Shown here: positions 46,041 to 55,891 of the stretch, in pieces
How positions within the stretch are numbered: the first letter of the stretch is position 1
Layout: every line of letters begins with the position of its first letter
DNA from: Lolium rigidum
Lineage: Eukaryota; Streptophyta; Magnoliopsida; Poales; Poaceae
Direction of reading: 5' to 3'
Length of the DNA: 64,000 nt
Assembly: GCF_022539505.1 (NCBI RefSeq)
Contig: NC_061508.1
Location: 63,993,754 to 64,057,753, forward strand
Translations under genes and position numbers: made by a program
Notes under the pieces: generated by a model
Told to the model about the DNA's origin: nothing
The model's input: only the letters and a program-made list of their open reading frames with translations
The model's database searches: none

Positions 46041-46661
46041 CTATAGCGAGGTGTGGAGCTCTTCCTCAACCAGGCATATTATATTAGATACATAAGTTTT
46101 AGCATCTCCCTTTTCATTAGTCTTAGGCGTGCTACTCTCATCAAACAAATTTTCAGGAACAAGCCAAGCATAGTTATTTTCTAGTGCATCATTCATAGCT
46201 AGGAGCTTGCATGGTATTGGTGCTTTGATCTCCCCACCATCATCAATATTATTAGTGTATCTTATTCTATCCATATCCATCTTTTCAAGGAGACTAACAA
46301 AATTAGTAGGAGAACCAAGCATATTAAATTTAGCAAAGACCTTTCTAGCTTCTCTTGCTAGACCACCAAATTCTCTAAGAAGGGTTTCTAAAACAAAATC
46401 TTTCTTTTCCCCTTCTTCCATATCACCAAGTGTGAAAAACATGTGTTGGATTATAGGATTGAGATTAACAAATTTGGTTTCCAACAAGCGAACTAAATGC
46501 GCGGCAGCAATTTCATAAGTAGGCGCAAGGTCTACCAAGTGTCTATCCTCAAAATTATCAATAGTACTAACATGGTTGAAGAATTCTTCTATATTATTTC
46601 TCCCAACTATAGACCCACGTCCTACCGGTATGTCTTTTGTGGTAAAATTAAAAGGAAACAT
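46041..46661 (-). CDS. 206-residue protein of unknown function in the non-autonomous element
   Basis: The only long ORF of the element, placed just downstream of the primer site where gag normally starts. ATG is at 46659-46661, 237 bp inside the 5' LTR edge. The protein begins MFPFNFTTKDIPVGRG. It is mostly helical and moderately acidic, with no cysteine motif of a nucleocapsid, no protease or RT motif, no signal peptide and no membrane segment. It is intact, which suggests use or recent insertion. I do not recognise a domain. It could be a shortened capsid-like protein that mixes with Gag of a helper element, but that is speculation from position alone. Confidence 0.6.
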   Translation of the reverse strand: MFPFNFTTKDIPVGRGSIVGRNNIEEFFNHVSTIDNFEDRHLVDLAPTYEIAAAHLVRLLETKFVNLNPIIQHMFFTLGDMEEGEKKDFVLETLLREFGGLAREARKVFAKFNMLGSPTNFVSLLEKMDMDRIRYTNNIDDGGEIKAPIPCKLLAMNDALENNYAWLVPENLFDESSTPKTNEKGDAKTYVSNIICLVEEELHTSL

Positions 46662-46868
46662 GATGAAATAAGTAAAGTAAATGCAAGTAACTAATTTTTT
46701 TGTGTTTTTGATATAGCAAACAAGATAGCAAATAAAGTAAAACTAGCAACTAATTTTTTTTGTATTTTGATTTAGTGCAGCAAACAAAGTAGTAAATAAA
46801 ATAAAGCAAGACAAAAACAAAGTAAAGAGATTGAGAAGTGGAGACTCCCCTTGCAGCGTGTCTTGATC

Positions 46869-46886
46869 TCCCCGGCAACGGCGCCA
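46869..46886 (-). other. Primer-binding site for tRNA-Asp
   Basis: The plus strand reads TCCCCGGCAACGGCGCCA, which is the 3' end of plant tRNA-Asp(GUC) including CCA. The minus-strand RNA can therefore pair with it. It lies 11 bp inside the 5' LTR. Confidence 0.8.
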
Positions 46887-46897
46887 GAAAAAGAGCT

Positions 46898-48491
46898 TGA
46901 TGGCGTGTATTTCACACGTTCGTTGGGCAACCCCAAGAGGAAGGTATGATGCGCACAGCGACAAGTTTTCCCTCGAAAAGAAACCAAGGTTTATCGAACC
47001 AGGAGGAGCCAAGAAGCACGTTGAAGGTTGATGGCGGCGGGATGTAGTGCGGCGCAACACCGGAGATTCCGGCGCCAACGTGGAACCTGCACAACACAAC
47101 CAAGCTACTTTGCCCCAACGAAACGAGTGAGGTTGTCAATCTCACCGGCTTGCTGTAACAAAGGATTAACCGTATTGTGTGGAAGATGATTGTTTGCAGA
47201 GAAAACAATGAGAACAAGTATTGCGGTAGATTGTATTTCAAGTAAAGAGAATTGGACCGGGGTCCACGAGTTCACTAGAGGTGTCTCTCCCATAAGACGA
47301 ACAGCATGTTGGGTGAACAAATTACAGTTGGGCAATTGACAAATAAAGAGAGCATGACAATGCACATACATATCATGATGAGTATAGTGAGATTTAATTG
47401 GGCATTACGACAAAGTACATAGACCGCCATCCAACTGCATCTATGCCTAAAAAGTCCACCTTCGGGTTATCATCCGAACCCCTCCAGTATTAAGTTGCAA
47501 ACAACGAGACAATTGCATTAAGTATGGTGCGTAATGTAATCAACAACTACATCCTTAGACATAGCATCAATGTTTTATCCCTAGTGGCAACGAGCACAAC
47601 ACAACCTTAGGGGTTTCGTCACTCCCCAGGTGTCAATGCGGGCATGAACCCACTATCGAGCATAAGTACTCCCTCTTGGAGTTAAAAGCATCTACTTGGC
47701 CGGAGCATCTACTAATAACGGAGAGCATGCAAGATCATAAACAACACATAAGCATAACTTTGATAATCAACATAACAAGTATTCTCTATTCATCGGATCC
47801 CAACAAACGCAACATATAGAATTACATATAGATGATCTTGATCATGATAGGCAGCTCACAAGATCCGACAATGATAGCACAATGGGGAGAAGACAACCAT
47901 CTAGCTACTGCTATGGACCCATAGTCCAGGGGTAGACTACTCACTCATCACTCCGGAGGCGACCATGGCGGTGTAGAGTCCTCCGGGAGATGATTCCCCT
48001 CTCCGGCGAGGGTGCCGGAGGCGATCTCCGGGATCCCCCGAGATGGGATCGGCGGTGACGGCGTCTCGGTAATGTTTTCCGTATCGTGGCTCTCGGTGCT
48101 GGGAGTTTCGTCACGGAGGCTATTTGTAGGCGGAAGGGCAGGTCAAGAGGCGGCACGGGGGCCCACACCATAGGCCGGCGCGGCCAAGGGGGCCGCGCCG
48201 CCCTAGGGTTTGGCGCCCCGTGGCCCCTCTTCGTCTCTCCTTCGGACTTCCGGAAGCTTCGTGAGAAAATAGGCCTCCGGGCTTTTATTTCGTCCAATTC
48301 CGAGAATATTTCTTTACTAGGATTTCTGAAACCAAAAACGGCAGAAACGACAATCGGCACTTCGGCATCTTGTTAATAGGTTAGTTCCAGAAAATGCACG
48401 AATATGACATAAAGTGTGCATAAAACATGTAGATAACATCAATAATGTGGCATGGAACACAAGAAATTATCGATACGTTGGAGACGTATCA
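46898..48491 (-). repeat. 5' LTR of the non-autonomous element
   Basis: 1594 bp. On the plus strand it starts TGATGGCGTGTATTTCACACG and ends GTTGGAGACGTATCA, with the same GC-rich core as its partner. It is followed by host sequence (ATCACAAATTGG). Confidence 0.9.
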
Positions 48492-49581
48492 ATCACAAAT
48501 TGGCCAGTCCATCATAGCGGCCACATCGCAGCGTTCCAACACTGCTTGGAAGCGGCACGGAATGCTGGCCCTGAGCAGATTGTGCCTCACGACTTCACCG
48601 CTTTCAACAACTACCTCGAGTGGTTCCATCAGAACACGCGTATCGAGTTAGTGAAGCGCGCGTATCGTGAAGAGATCTTGGACGACCCCATCCGGTTCGA
48701 TGAGGTTGGGCAAAGTCGGCACGACACTTTTGCTCGCGAGAGGGAGATCGACTTCTATTGCTTCCGAGCTGAACTTCGTGGTAATGGATTCTCTCACTAA
48801 CTAGTACATCATCTAGATTGCCATGTGCTCGCTTAAATTGTGTATGCTATGTTTGTCACAGCGGGAGGAGATCCAAAAACGAGCCGAGGAGTGCGAGGTT
48901 ATGTGGGAGCAGAGCCACGGAGATGAAAAGCCTGTCGGACCGTTGCGGAATTTCATTAAGGTATGATCACCAACTTTGAATGTACACTATTATGTTCGGT
49001 GGCTTTGTAACCATGAGTTCCATGACGCGGAACACCGCACGAAAGATGCGGCGGTTAGCGAACTTGCTAGGTTGCCGCGAAGGCGAAATCCCTACATCGT
49101 CCTCTTCTGAAGAACATGTATGGACTATTTTGTTGCTGTGAAACATGTTCTTACTAATTTCAACTTTTGTAATCTCATGTGTTCATGTTTGTGAAGATTC
49201 CTCCTGAGGACGACCTAATTCTGAGTCAAGGCATACTTCCGAAGCGTACCTCCAAGCAACGGTCAGCTTACCGGTTGAAGCCAAGGGGCAAGGCTCCAAA
49301 CCGGTACACTCCGGAAGATTATGTCAACCGAGGAAAGAAGGTTGTCACTGAGGAGGATGACGGGCGGCCGCGGAGATCAGCTATGTCGAGGATGAGGAAC
49401 GACGAGCCGTTCTCTTCAGATGAGGAGGAGGAGGAGGAGGAGGAGGAGCAGGAGCAGCAGGAGGAGCAGGAGGAGCAGCAGGAGCAGCAGCAGGAGCAGC
49501 AGCAACAACAGCCAAGGCAGCGGACGAAGAGGATGGCCGTCCGGAAGCAGCCCACGAGGACGGCACGTCGAGGACGCTACT
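48492..49581 (+). pseudogene. 3' part of a plant-mobile-domain (PMD) type gene
   Basis: The sequence right of the LTR is coding: HHSGHIAAFQHCLEAARN, HDFTAFNNYLEWFHQNTR and IDFYCFRAEL (48500-48780). Separate exon-like pieces follow at 48862-48960 (REEIQKRAEECEVMWEQSH) and about 49022-49120 (RKMRRLANLLGCREGEIP). The last, 49196-49581, starts IPPEDDLILSQGILPKRT and ends in a long Glu then Gln/Glu run (about 49420-49515) and a basic tail. The pieces have GT/AG-like borders but not all phases agree. This resembles the C-terminus of grass PMD (aminotransferase-like) proteins, often associated with transposons; the assignment is by motif memory. The 5' part is missing, cut by the element at 48491. 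Confidence 0.5.
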
Positions 49582-49814
49582 AGGATGTGCTACGTGTTGT
49601 TCTGAACTCTATATTCATAAGTATCGATTTGTGAACCCTATGTCATTTCGAACCTTGGTCTGTAATGCTACTTGTTGTTTGAATCTACGTGCTACAAATG
49701 TGACCTATGAAGTGTTATATGTGTATGTCATGAAATTTCTACTTGTTGTGTCCAATGTTGTACTCGTAACTGTTGGAGTTTGGTAGGATTTTTCATGTTT
49801 TCAACACAAGTCCA
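49582..49814 (+). other. 3' flank of the PMD-type gene
   Basis: AT-rich, probably the 3' UTR; no other feature. The hairpin array follows directly. Confidence 0.4.
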
Positions 49815-50250
49815 TGTGTGGCGCCCTTCACACCGGCGCCACAAGTGCTAGTGTGGCGCCCGTGGCATCGGCGCCACACATGCCAACTTATATGAACCAT
49901 TGGGTCGAAAACATCCGGGGGCTCGGACGATAAGTCCTTAGCCGTTTTCGCGAGCCTCTATGTGTGGCGCCCGTGGCATCGGCGCCACACATGCTAGTGT
50001 GGCGCCCGTGGCATCGGCGCCACACATCGAGCCTCGCAAAACGGCTAAGTCCCAGAGGAATTGTCTCACAGTATGTTTTGGGGGATTACAAGTGCATGTG
50101 TGGCGCCGTTGGGAGGGGCGCCACACATGCTGCCACGTCGGATGGGCGCACCAGCTCAGCGTCGATGGCGCCACGTCGGCTGGGTGTGTGGCGCCGGCAG
50201 GAGGGGAGCCACATGGGCATGTGTGGCGCCCGTGGGAGGGGCGCCACACA
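49815..50250. repeat. Array of GC-rich hairpin modules
   Basis: The module TGTGTGGCGCC, 9-nt loop, GGCGCCACACA occurs about seven times. Stems are at 49817-49825/49835-49843, 49851-49860/49870-49879, 49961-49971/49981-49991, 49997-50006/50016-50025, 50094-50107/50117-50130 and 50220-50230/50240-50250. A damaged copy lies at about 50184-50212. Loops read CGTGGCATC in three modules and CGTGGGAGG or CGTTGGGAG in two. An outer inverted repeat (CTTAGCCGTTTTCGCGAG near 49937 and CTCGCAAAACGGCTAAG near 50032) encloses modules 3 and 4. Its role is unknown; subterminal repeats of a transposon carrying the PMD gene are one possibility. Confidence 0.85.
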
Positions 50251-50315
50251 AAAGGGTTAGATTGGTGAAATAGTTTCGTCGGAGGGTCAGTCTGTGCTTT
50301 TCTTCCACTTTTGGG

Positions 50316-50540
50316 TTATTTTTGTGTAAATCGCCCTCCGGGGCCCCATGATGGCCCCAACGACCGGAGCTCCATTGCCTCCATGCGTTTGAGGAGCGCT
50401 AGAGAAAGATTCATAGCCGAACACGCCTTCACGCCATCCTTGGAGTAGGCAGCGCACCTGAACTTCCCGGCCCTGGCCACCTGCAGCGGCGGCCTGGCGG
50501 TGGCGGCAAGGGTGACCTTGGTGGAGCTGAACGTAGCCAT
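50316..50540 (-). pseudogene. First exon of a gene with a plastid-transit-like N-terminus
   Basis: The minus-strand ATG at 50538-50540 starts MATFSSTKVTLAATARPP, rich in Ser, Thr, Ala and Arg, with few acids, like a chloroplast transit peptide. The sequence RAGKFRCAAYSKDG follows. A minus-strand TATA box (50645-50652) lies about 105 bp upstream, and the 5' leader looks normal. Open to about 50316, but after roughly residue 50 the protein looks random, so only a first exon or fragment seems present. I do not recognise the gene. Its downstream side runs into the hairpin array 65 bp on. Confidence 0.4.
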
Positions 50541-50644
50541 TGCTTGTGTTCGCTTTGTGGGAGATGCAGCAAGCTATGATAGAGAGATAATTACTGAACT
50601 GTGGTTCGACTGTGGGTGTGAAGAGTTTGGGTACGGAGGCACCG

Positions 50645-50652
50645 TATATATA
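50645..50652 (-). promoter_or_regulatory. TATA box of the transit-peptide gene fragment
   Basis: TATATATA about 105 bp before the minus-strand ATG at 50540. Confidence 0.45.
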
Positions 50653-50813
50653 CTACGATCATGGGCGCCATGGGCATGCACAGCCAACCTCATGAGATAT
50701 TTGCCAACGAGCCCAAACAGCTGACCATCACAGCCAACCTAAAGTACAAGAAAGCTAACGGACCAAGGAATGAGAGAGGATTCAGGATCGCGCGATAAAC
50801 GACAGGTGGAGAT

Positions 50814-50938
50814 TGTTAGAGTTGTATAGTTCTTTTTCCGTTATTCCCCAGTGTATGAGGGGCTTACCTGCACATTGTCACACATGTACATGTACTGGCC
50901 TATGGCATTCTGTGAATACTAGTTGCTATTCTCCAACA
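50814..50938 (+). repeat. 5' LTR of the Copia element
   Basis: Starts TGTTAGAGTTGTATAG and ends TCTCCAACA; its partner is 55767-55891. It is unusually short. Confidence 0.95.
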
Positions 50939-50950
50939 TGATATCAGAGC
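50939..50950 (+). other. Primer-binding site (initiator tRNA-Met)
   Basis: TGATATCAGAGC directly follows the LTR and differs at one position from TGGTATCAGAGC, the standard complement of plant initiator tRNA-Met. Confidence 0.85.
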
Positions 50951-51478
50951 TCATGGTCTAGCTCTTTGCACGTTGCAACTCCGTGCTCGATCCGCGCTGC
51001 CGCCGATGATCTTTCCGGCCGCCGCTGCTCCACTTTTCCTTTCCTCTCCCGATCTCGTCGGGATCGAGTCCGTTTCCAAGTAATTTTGGCCTTTTTCGTC
51101 CGATTTTCGAGCTCCAAAATCGGGATCCTGTCGACCGTCTCCGTTCCGGCAGCCACCGTGCCACCTCCGGCCGGCCCTGGGCTGCCCCGTCCGGCCGCCG
51201 TCGCGCCGCCTCTGGCCACCACCGCGCCGCCCCTGGCGGGCACCGTCCGCCGCCGTCCCACCTCTGGCAGGCCCCGGCCCTCGCCGCCCCGGCCCGCCTC
51301 GATCCGACCGCCGCCGCGCCGCCTCCGGCCACCGCCGCGCCGCCCCCGGCCGGCACCGGCCGTCGCCGTGCCACCTCCGGCCACCCCCGGCCCGTCCTGG
51401 TGCGTGCTTGCCGTGGTCAATCTAACCACGCGCAAGCTGCTGATGGTCTTCCCAAATCAGATCTAGATCTGATAAAAA

Positions 51479-52620
51479 ATGGCGTCCTCCGCATCTGGCT
51501 ATGTCAGTGTTCCTCGGTGCCCAGTGATGTTTGATGGTACCAACTATGGGGAGTTTGCTACCTTTATGCAGATTCACATGCGTGGTCTTCGACTGTGGGG
51601 TGTTCTTACCGGTGAGGTCTCTTGTCCGCCGCACCCCACTGCTCCTGTGCCTCCTACTCCACCGTCCGTGCCACAGGCCCTTGCTGAGGATGCTACTCAG
51701 GCTGATCGGGATGCAGCCAAGTCTGCCGAGGCTACTGCTGATGAGGCATATGAGGAGCAGGTACTTGCTTATTCAGAGGCTCTTGGCTCTTACCGTGACA
51801 GTTTGGCTACCTTTACTCAGTGGTGTGATGAGGATGCCAGGGCTGCTGCTGTTCTTTCTTAGAGTGTTCAGCCACAGTTTGCTTCTGAGTTTATGGGTCT
51901 CGCCACTGTTGCCGAGATGTGGTCTCACCTGCGTCAGCGCTATCAGCCTTCTGGGGATTCTCTGTACTTATCTGTGTTGCGTCTGGAGCATGATCTTCAG
52001 CAGGGTGACTTCACTGTTGATGAGTTGTACACCCAGAGTGCGGCGATCTGGCGCCAACTTGACTCCCTTCGCAGTGCTGTCTGTGGTACTTGCCAGTGTT
52101 GCCGGACAGTACGTTCAGATATGGGCTTCCAGAGGATCCATGAGTTCCTGTCTCGACTTCACCCAGAGTTTGAGCCTCGTCGTGCTCAGCTGTTTGCTCG
52201 AGGCCGTGTTCCTATCTCAAAGGTGCTGACTGAGCTTCGTGCTGAGGGGACTCGTTTGCGTGGTGCTGGACTGCTTGGGACACCCTCTGTTCTTGCTGCT
52301 CGAGTTCCCACTGCTCCTGCACCGCCACTTCTTCCTACACCAGTGCCTGCTGCTTCTGGAGGAGCCCGCTCTTCTCGCGGTGGGGGTCGCTCTCGCACTC
52401 CTCGGTTCTGCACTCACTGTCGGAGGTCTGGTCACCTTGAGTCTGACTACTACCAGAAGCAGCGGGGTGTGCCTCCTGGTGCTCCACCCTCAGCGCCTGT
52501 CACCACCGGCTTCACTGAGCAGGATATAGTGAGACTTCAGCGTCTCCTTGCCTCCTCCGGCTCGCGTCGACGGATGCTCGCTGCCTCCGCGGCTGTTTCC
52601 TCTCCACCGTCAGGTACATC
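51479..52620 (+). pseudogene. gag: Copia gag with in-frame stop
   Basis: ATG 51479 starts MASSASGYVSVPRCPVMFDG, then IHMRGLRLWGVLTGE, typical Copia gag (UBN2-like). TAG at 51860-51862 interrupts it. The same frame goes on through MWSHLRQRYQPSGDSLY, HEFLSRLHPEFEPRR and a zinc-knuckle-like CTHCRRSGHLESDY to about 52600. The 540-bp GC-rich leader before the ATG has no supported gene. Confidence 0.85.
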
Positions 52621-55032
52621 TTCGTGGGTTCTGGAGCTTCTTTTCACATGTCTCCTGATTCTTCCTCTCTTTCTTCTCTTCGACCTCTTCCTCTTCCTGT
52701 TAGTGTTCTTACTGCCGATGGTACTTCTCTCCCTGTTGCTAGTCGTGGCACTCTTTCTACTTCCTCCTTTTTCGTTCCTGATGTTTCTCATGTTCCCCGT
52801 CTTACCATGAACTTGTTTTCCGCTGCTCAACTCACTGATTCTGGTTGTCGGGTCATTCTTGATGTTGATTCTTGTTCTGTTCAGGACACTCACACTCGGG
52901 CCCTGGTTGGGGCTGGCCCTCGGTGCCGTGACTCCCAGGGACTTTGGGAGCTTGACTGGCTTCATGTCCCTTCTTCCACCACTTCATCGACCGCTCCATG
53001 GGTGCTTGCTACTTCCACCACCGCCTCCTTTCAGCAGTGTCACCATCGTCTTGGTCATCTTTGTGGTTCTCGCTTGTCATCTTTACTTCGTCGAGGCCTT
53101 CTGGGGCCTGTCTCAGGAGATGTCTCGCTTCAGGGTTGTCAGGGTTGTAGGCTTGGTAAACAGAATCAGTTACCTTATCCTACTAGTGCGTCTGTATCTC
53201 AGCGTCCGTTTGATTTGGTCCATTCTGATGTATGGGGTCCGGCTCCTTTTGCTTCCAAGGGGGGCCACCGCTACTATGTTCTTTTTATCGACGACTTCTC
53301 TCACCACACTTGGATTTATTTTATGAGTTCTCGCAGTGAGGTTCTCTCGATATATAATCGTTTTGCTGCCATGGTCCATACTCAGTTTTCGACACCTATA
53401 CGTGTCTTTCGGGCTGATTCTGCCGGTGAGTATATCTCCCAGCTGTTGCGTGGTTTTCTTGCTGAGCAGGGTACTCTTGCCCTGTTTTCCTGTCCTGACG
53501 CCCATGCCCAAAATTGCGTGGCTGAGCGCAAGCATCGCCACCTGCTTGAGACGGAACATGCGATGATGATCGCTGCCTCTCTTCCTCCTCACTTCTGGGC
53601 TGAGGCTGTGTCTATTTCCACCTATCTCATCAACCTTCAGCCCTCCACAGCCTTGCAGGGTGGTATTCCTCTTGAGCGTCTCACTGGTCACACTCCTGAT
53701 TACTCGACCCTTCGTCTTTTTGGTTGCGTTTGCTATGTTCTTCTTGATCCACGCGAACGCACCAAGCTGAGTGCTCAATCGGTTGAGTGTGTCTTCCTTG
53801 GCTACAGCCCTGAGCACAAAGGATATAAGTGCTGGGATCCTATTGGTCGTCGGATACGCATATCTCGGGATGTCACTTTTGATGAGTCCCGTCCTTTCTA
53901 CCCGTGTCCCTCCTCCTCTTCCTTCTCGGTAGATGATATCTCTTTTCTCATCTTCCCTGACTCACCTCCTCCTGTGCCTCCGGTCCCTGCTCTGCTGAGT
54001 CTCTCACCACCTTCTCCTCCTCCACCCGCCAGACCCCCCTCTCCTCCCTCACCACCGTCCCCACCCTCCACATCTTCCCCTCCCATGTCCCCTTCCTCGA
54101 CTACGGTCGTCCCTCCCTACCCTTTTCACTACTCCCTTCGTCCCCGTGAGGATGATGCTGCTTCTCCTGATACACCTTCTACCTCTGATGCGATGCCCTC
54201 TCCGTCCGAGCCGACTCACCATCTTCGTGCTCGTCCTCGTCCTCCTCCTGATCGCTATTCTCCCACTCACTACGGTCTTTCTGCTGCCCTCGAGCCGACC
54301 TCTTATCGGGATGCCCTTGCTCATCCCGAATGGCAGCTAGCGATGGCTGAGGAGATTGCTGCTCTTGAGCGTACTGGCACTTGGGATGTTGTTACTCCTC
54401 CTTCCTCTGTTCGTCCCATCACCTGCAAGTGGGTCTACAAGATCAAGACTCGCTCTGATGGTTCTCTTGAGCGCTACAAGGCTCGTCTTGTCGCTCGCGG
54501 CTTTCAGCAGGAGCATGGCCGTGACTATGACGAGACCTTTGCTCCCGTGGCTCACATGACCACTGTTGGTACTCTTCTTGCTGTTGCTTCTGTTCGCCAC
54601 TGGTCTGTCTCTCAGCTTGATGTACATAATGCTTTTCTTAACGGTGAGTTAAGTGAGGAGGTATACATGCAGCCACCCCCTGGCTACTCTGTTCCCGATG
54701 GCATGGTCTGTCGTCTCCGGCGCTCTCTCTATGGCCTTAAGCAAGCCCCTCGCGCCTGGTTTCAGCGTTTCGCCTCTGTGGTCATCGCTGCTGGTTTCGT
54801 CCCTAGCGCCCATGACCCTGCGCTTTTTGTCCACACATCCTCTCGTGGTCGGACTCTGCTTCTTCTTTATGTTGATGACATGATCATCACAGGCGACGAC
54901 CCTGAGTACATTGCCTTTGTCAAGGCCCGTCTTCGCGATCAGTTTCTCATGACTGATCTTGGTCCTCTCCGCTACTTTCTTGGGCTTGAGGTTTCCTCTA
55001 CCTCCGATGGCTTCTATATCTCCCAGGAGTAG
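52600..55032 (+). pseudogene. pol: Copia protease, integrase and reverse transcriptase
   Basis: The protease active-site region is damaged: near 52632 a short deletion between GTTCTGG-like repeats shifts the frame, and the catalytic Asp is not readable (the frame resumes [11 protein letters not shown]). Then come the integrase zinc site ([15 protein letters not shown], about 53040-53165) and core ([31 protein letters not shown]), a Pro/Ser linker (53900-54130), and RT ([50 protein letters not shown]). TAG at 55030-55032 stops it shortly after RT. Confidence 0.9.
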
Positions 55033-55660
55033 TATATTCAGGACCTTCTCACTCCGTTCCACTGATGGTGATCCTCTTCCGGACCCGACTCGCTATCGTC
55101 ACTTGGTTGGGAGTCTTGTCTACCTTGCTGTCACACGTCCTGACATCTCCTACCCAGTCCACATTCTGAGTCAGTTCATGGCTGCTCCCACTAGTGTCCA
55201 CTATAGTCATCTTCTTCGTGTCCTTCGCTATCTTCGTGGCACTATCTCTCATCGGCTTTTCTTTCCTCGCTCTAGCTCCTTACAGCTCCAGACCTACTCA
55301 GATGCTACCTGGGCTAGCGATCCAGAGGATCGCAAGTCTCTTTCTGCCTACTGTGTCTTTCTTGGTGGCTCTCTTATTGCTTGGAAGACCAAGAAGCAGG
55401 TTGCAGTCTCTCGTTCGAGTGTTGAGGTTGAGTTGCGAGCGGTGGCTCTATTGACGGCTGAGGTGACTTGGTTACGCTGGTTACTTGCGGACTTTGGTGT
55501 TTCTGCTGATGCTCCGACTCCGCTCTTATTGGACAGTACTGGTGCCATCAGCATTGCGCGTGATCCGGTGAAGCACGAGCTCACCAAACACATCGGTGTT
55601 GATGCCTTCTATGCGTCATGCTGTGCAGCATCAGGTTATGGCTCTTCATTATGTGCCTTC
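55033..55660 (+). pseudogene. pol: Copia RNase H
   Basis: Beyond the stop the frame differs and a segment after about 55055 seems missing. RNase H is then clear: YRHLVGSLVYLAVTRPDISY, YSDATWASDPEDRKS, KKQVAVSRSSVEVELRA, LLLDSTGAISIARDP. The end lacks the usual final residues, with another shift near 55610. Confidence 0.85.
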
Positions 55661-55758
55661 AGAGTTTCAGCTTGCTGACTTCTTCACGAAGACCCAGACT
55701 AGAGCACAGCATGGTTTCTTTCTCTCCAAACTCAGTGTTGTTGATCCACCATGAGTTT

Positions 55759-55766
55759 GAGGGGGG
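55759..55766 (+). other. Polypurine tract of the Copia element
   Basis: GAGGGGGG immediately before the 3' LTR start TGTTAGAG. Confidence 0.85.
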
Positions 55767-55891
55767 TGTTAGAGTTGTATAGTTTCTTTTCCGTTATTCC
55801 CCAGTGTATGAGGGGCTTACCTGCACATTGTCACACATGTACATGTACTGGCCTATGGCCCTCTGTGAATACTAGTTGCTATTCTCCAACA
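55767..55891 (+). repeat. 3' LTR of the Copia element
   Basis: 125 bp, same ends as 50814-50938. Four differences lie in the CTT/TTC and CAT/CCC spots near positions 20 and 95 of the LTR. Confidence 0.95.

Larger units (their letters stand above)
41810..48491 (-). mobile_element. Non-autonomous LTR retrotransposon with one unknown ORF
   Basis: Two LTRs in minus orientation (5' LTR 46898-48491, 3' LTR 41810-43410) enclose 3.5 kb. A tRNA-Asp primer site lies next to the 5' LTR and a polypurine tract next to the 3' LTR. The interior has a single ORF (46041-46661, minus) and no protease, reverse transcriptase or integrase. No perfect target duplication is found: TACTT precedes it and ATCAC follows it. 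It must depend on enzymes from another element. It belongs to the TGATACGTCTCC family also seen at 5896 and 62884. Confidence 0.85.
50814..55891 (+). mobile_element. Ty1/Copia retrotransposon with 125-bp LTRs, inactivated
   Basis: LTRs 50814-50938 and 55767-55891 differ at four of 125 positions by eye. Flanks are GAGAT (50809-50813) and GAGAC (55892-55896), a target duplication with one change. A primer site and polypurine tract are in place. The gene order gag, protease, integrase, reverse transcriptase, RNase H is that of Ty1/Copia. It has two in-frame stops, at least one frameshift and a deletion. With a usual grass rate the LTR divergence suggests an age of the order of one million years (inference). 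Confidence 0.95.

Noticed and set aside
46869..46886. tRNA-Asp gene
   Set aside because: Only the 3' 18 bases match; this is the primer-binding site beside the LTR.
49815..50250. CRISPR-like array
   Set aside because: The repeats are palindromic modules with conserved loops and irregular spacing, there are no unique equal-length spacers, and the DNA is plant nuclear.
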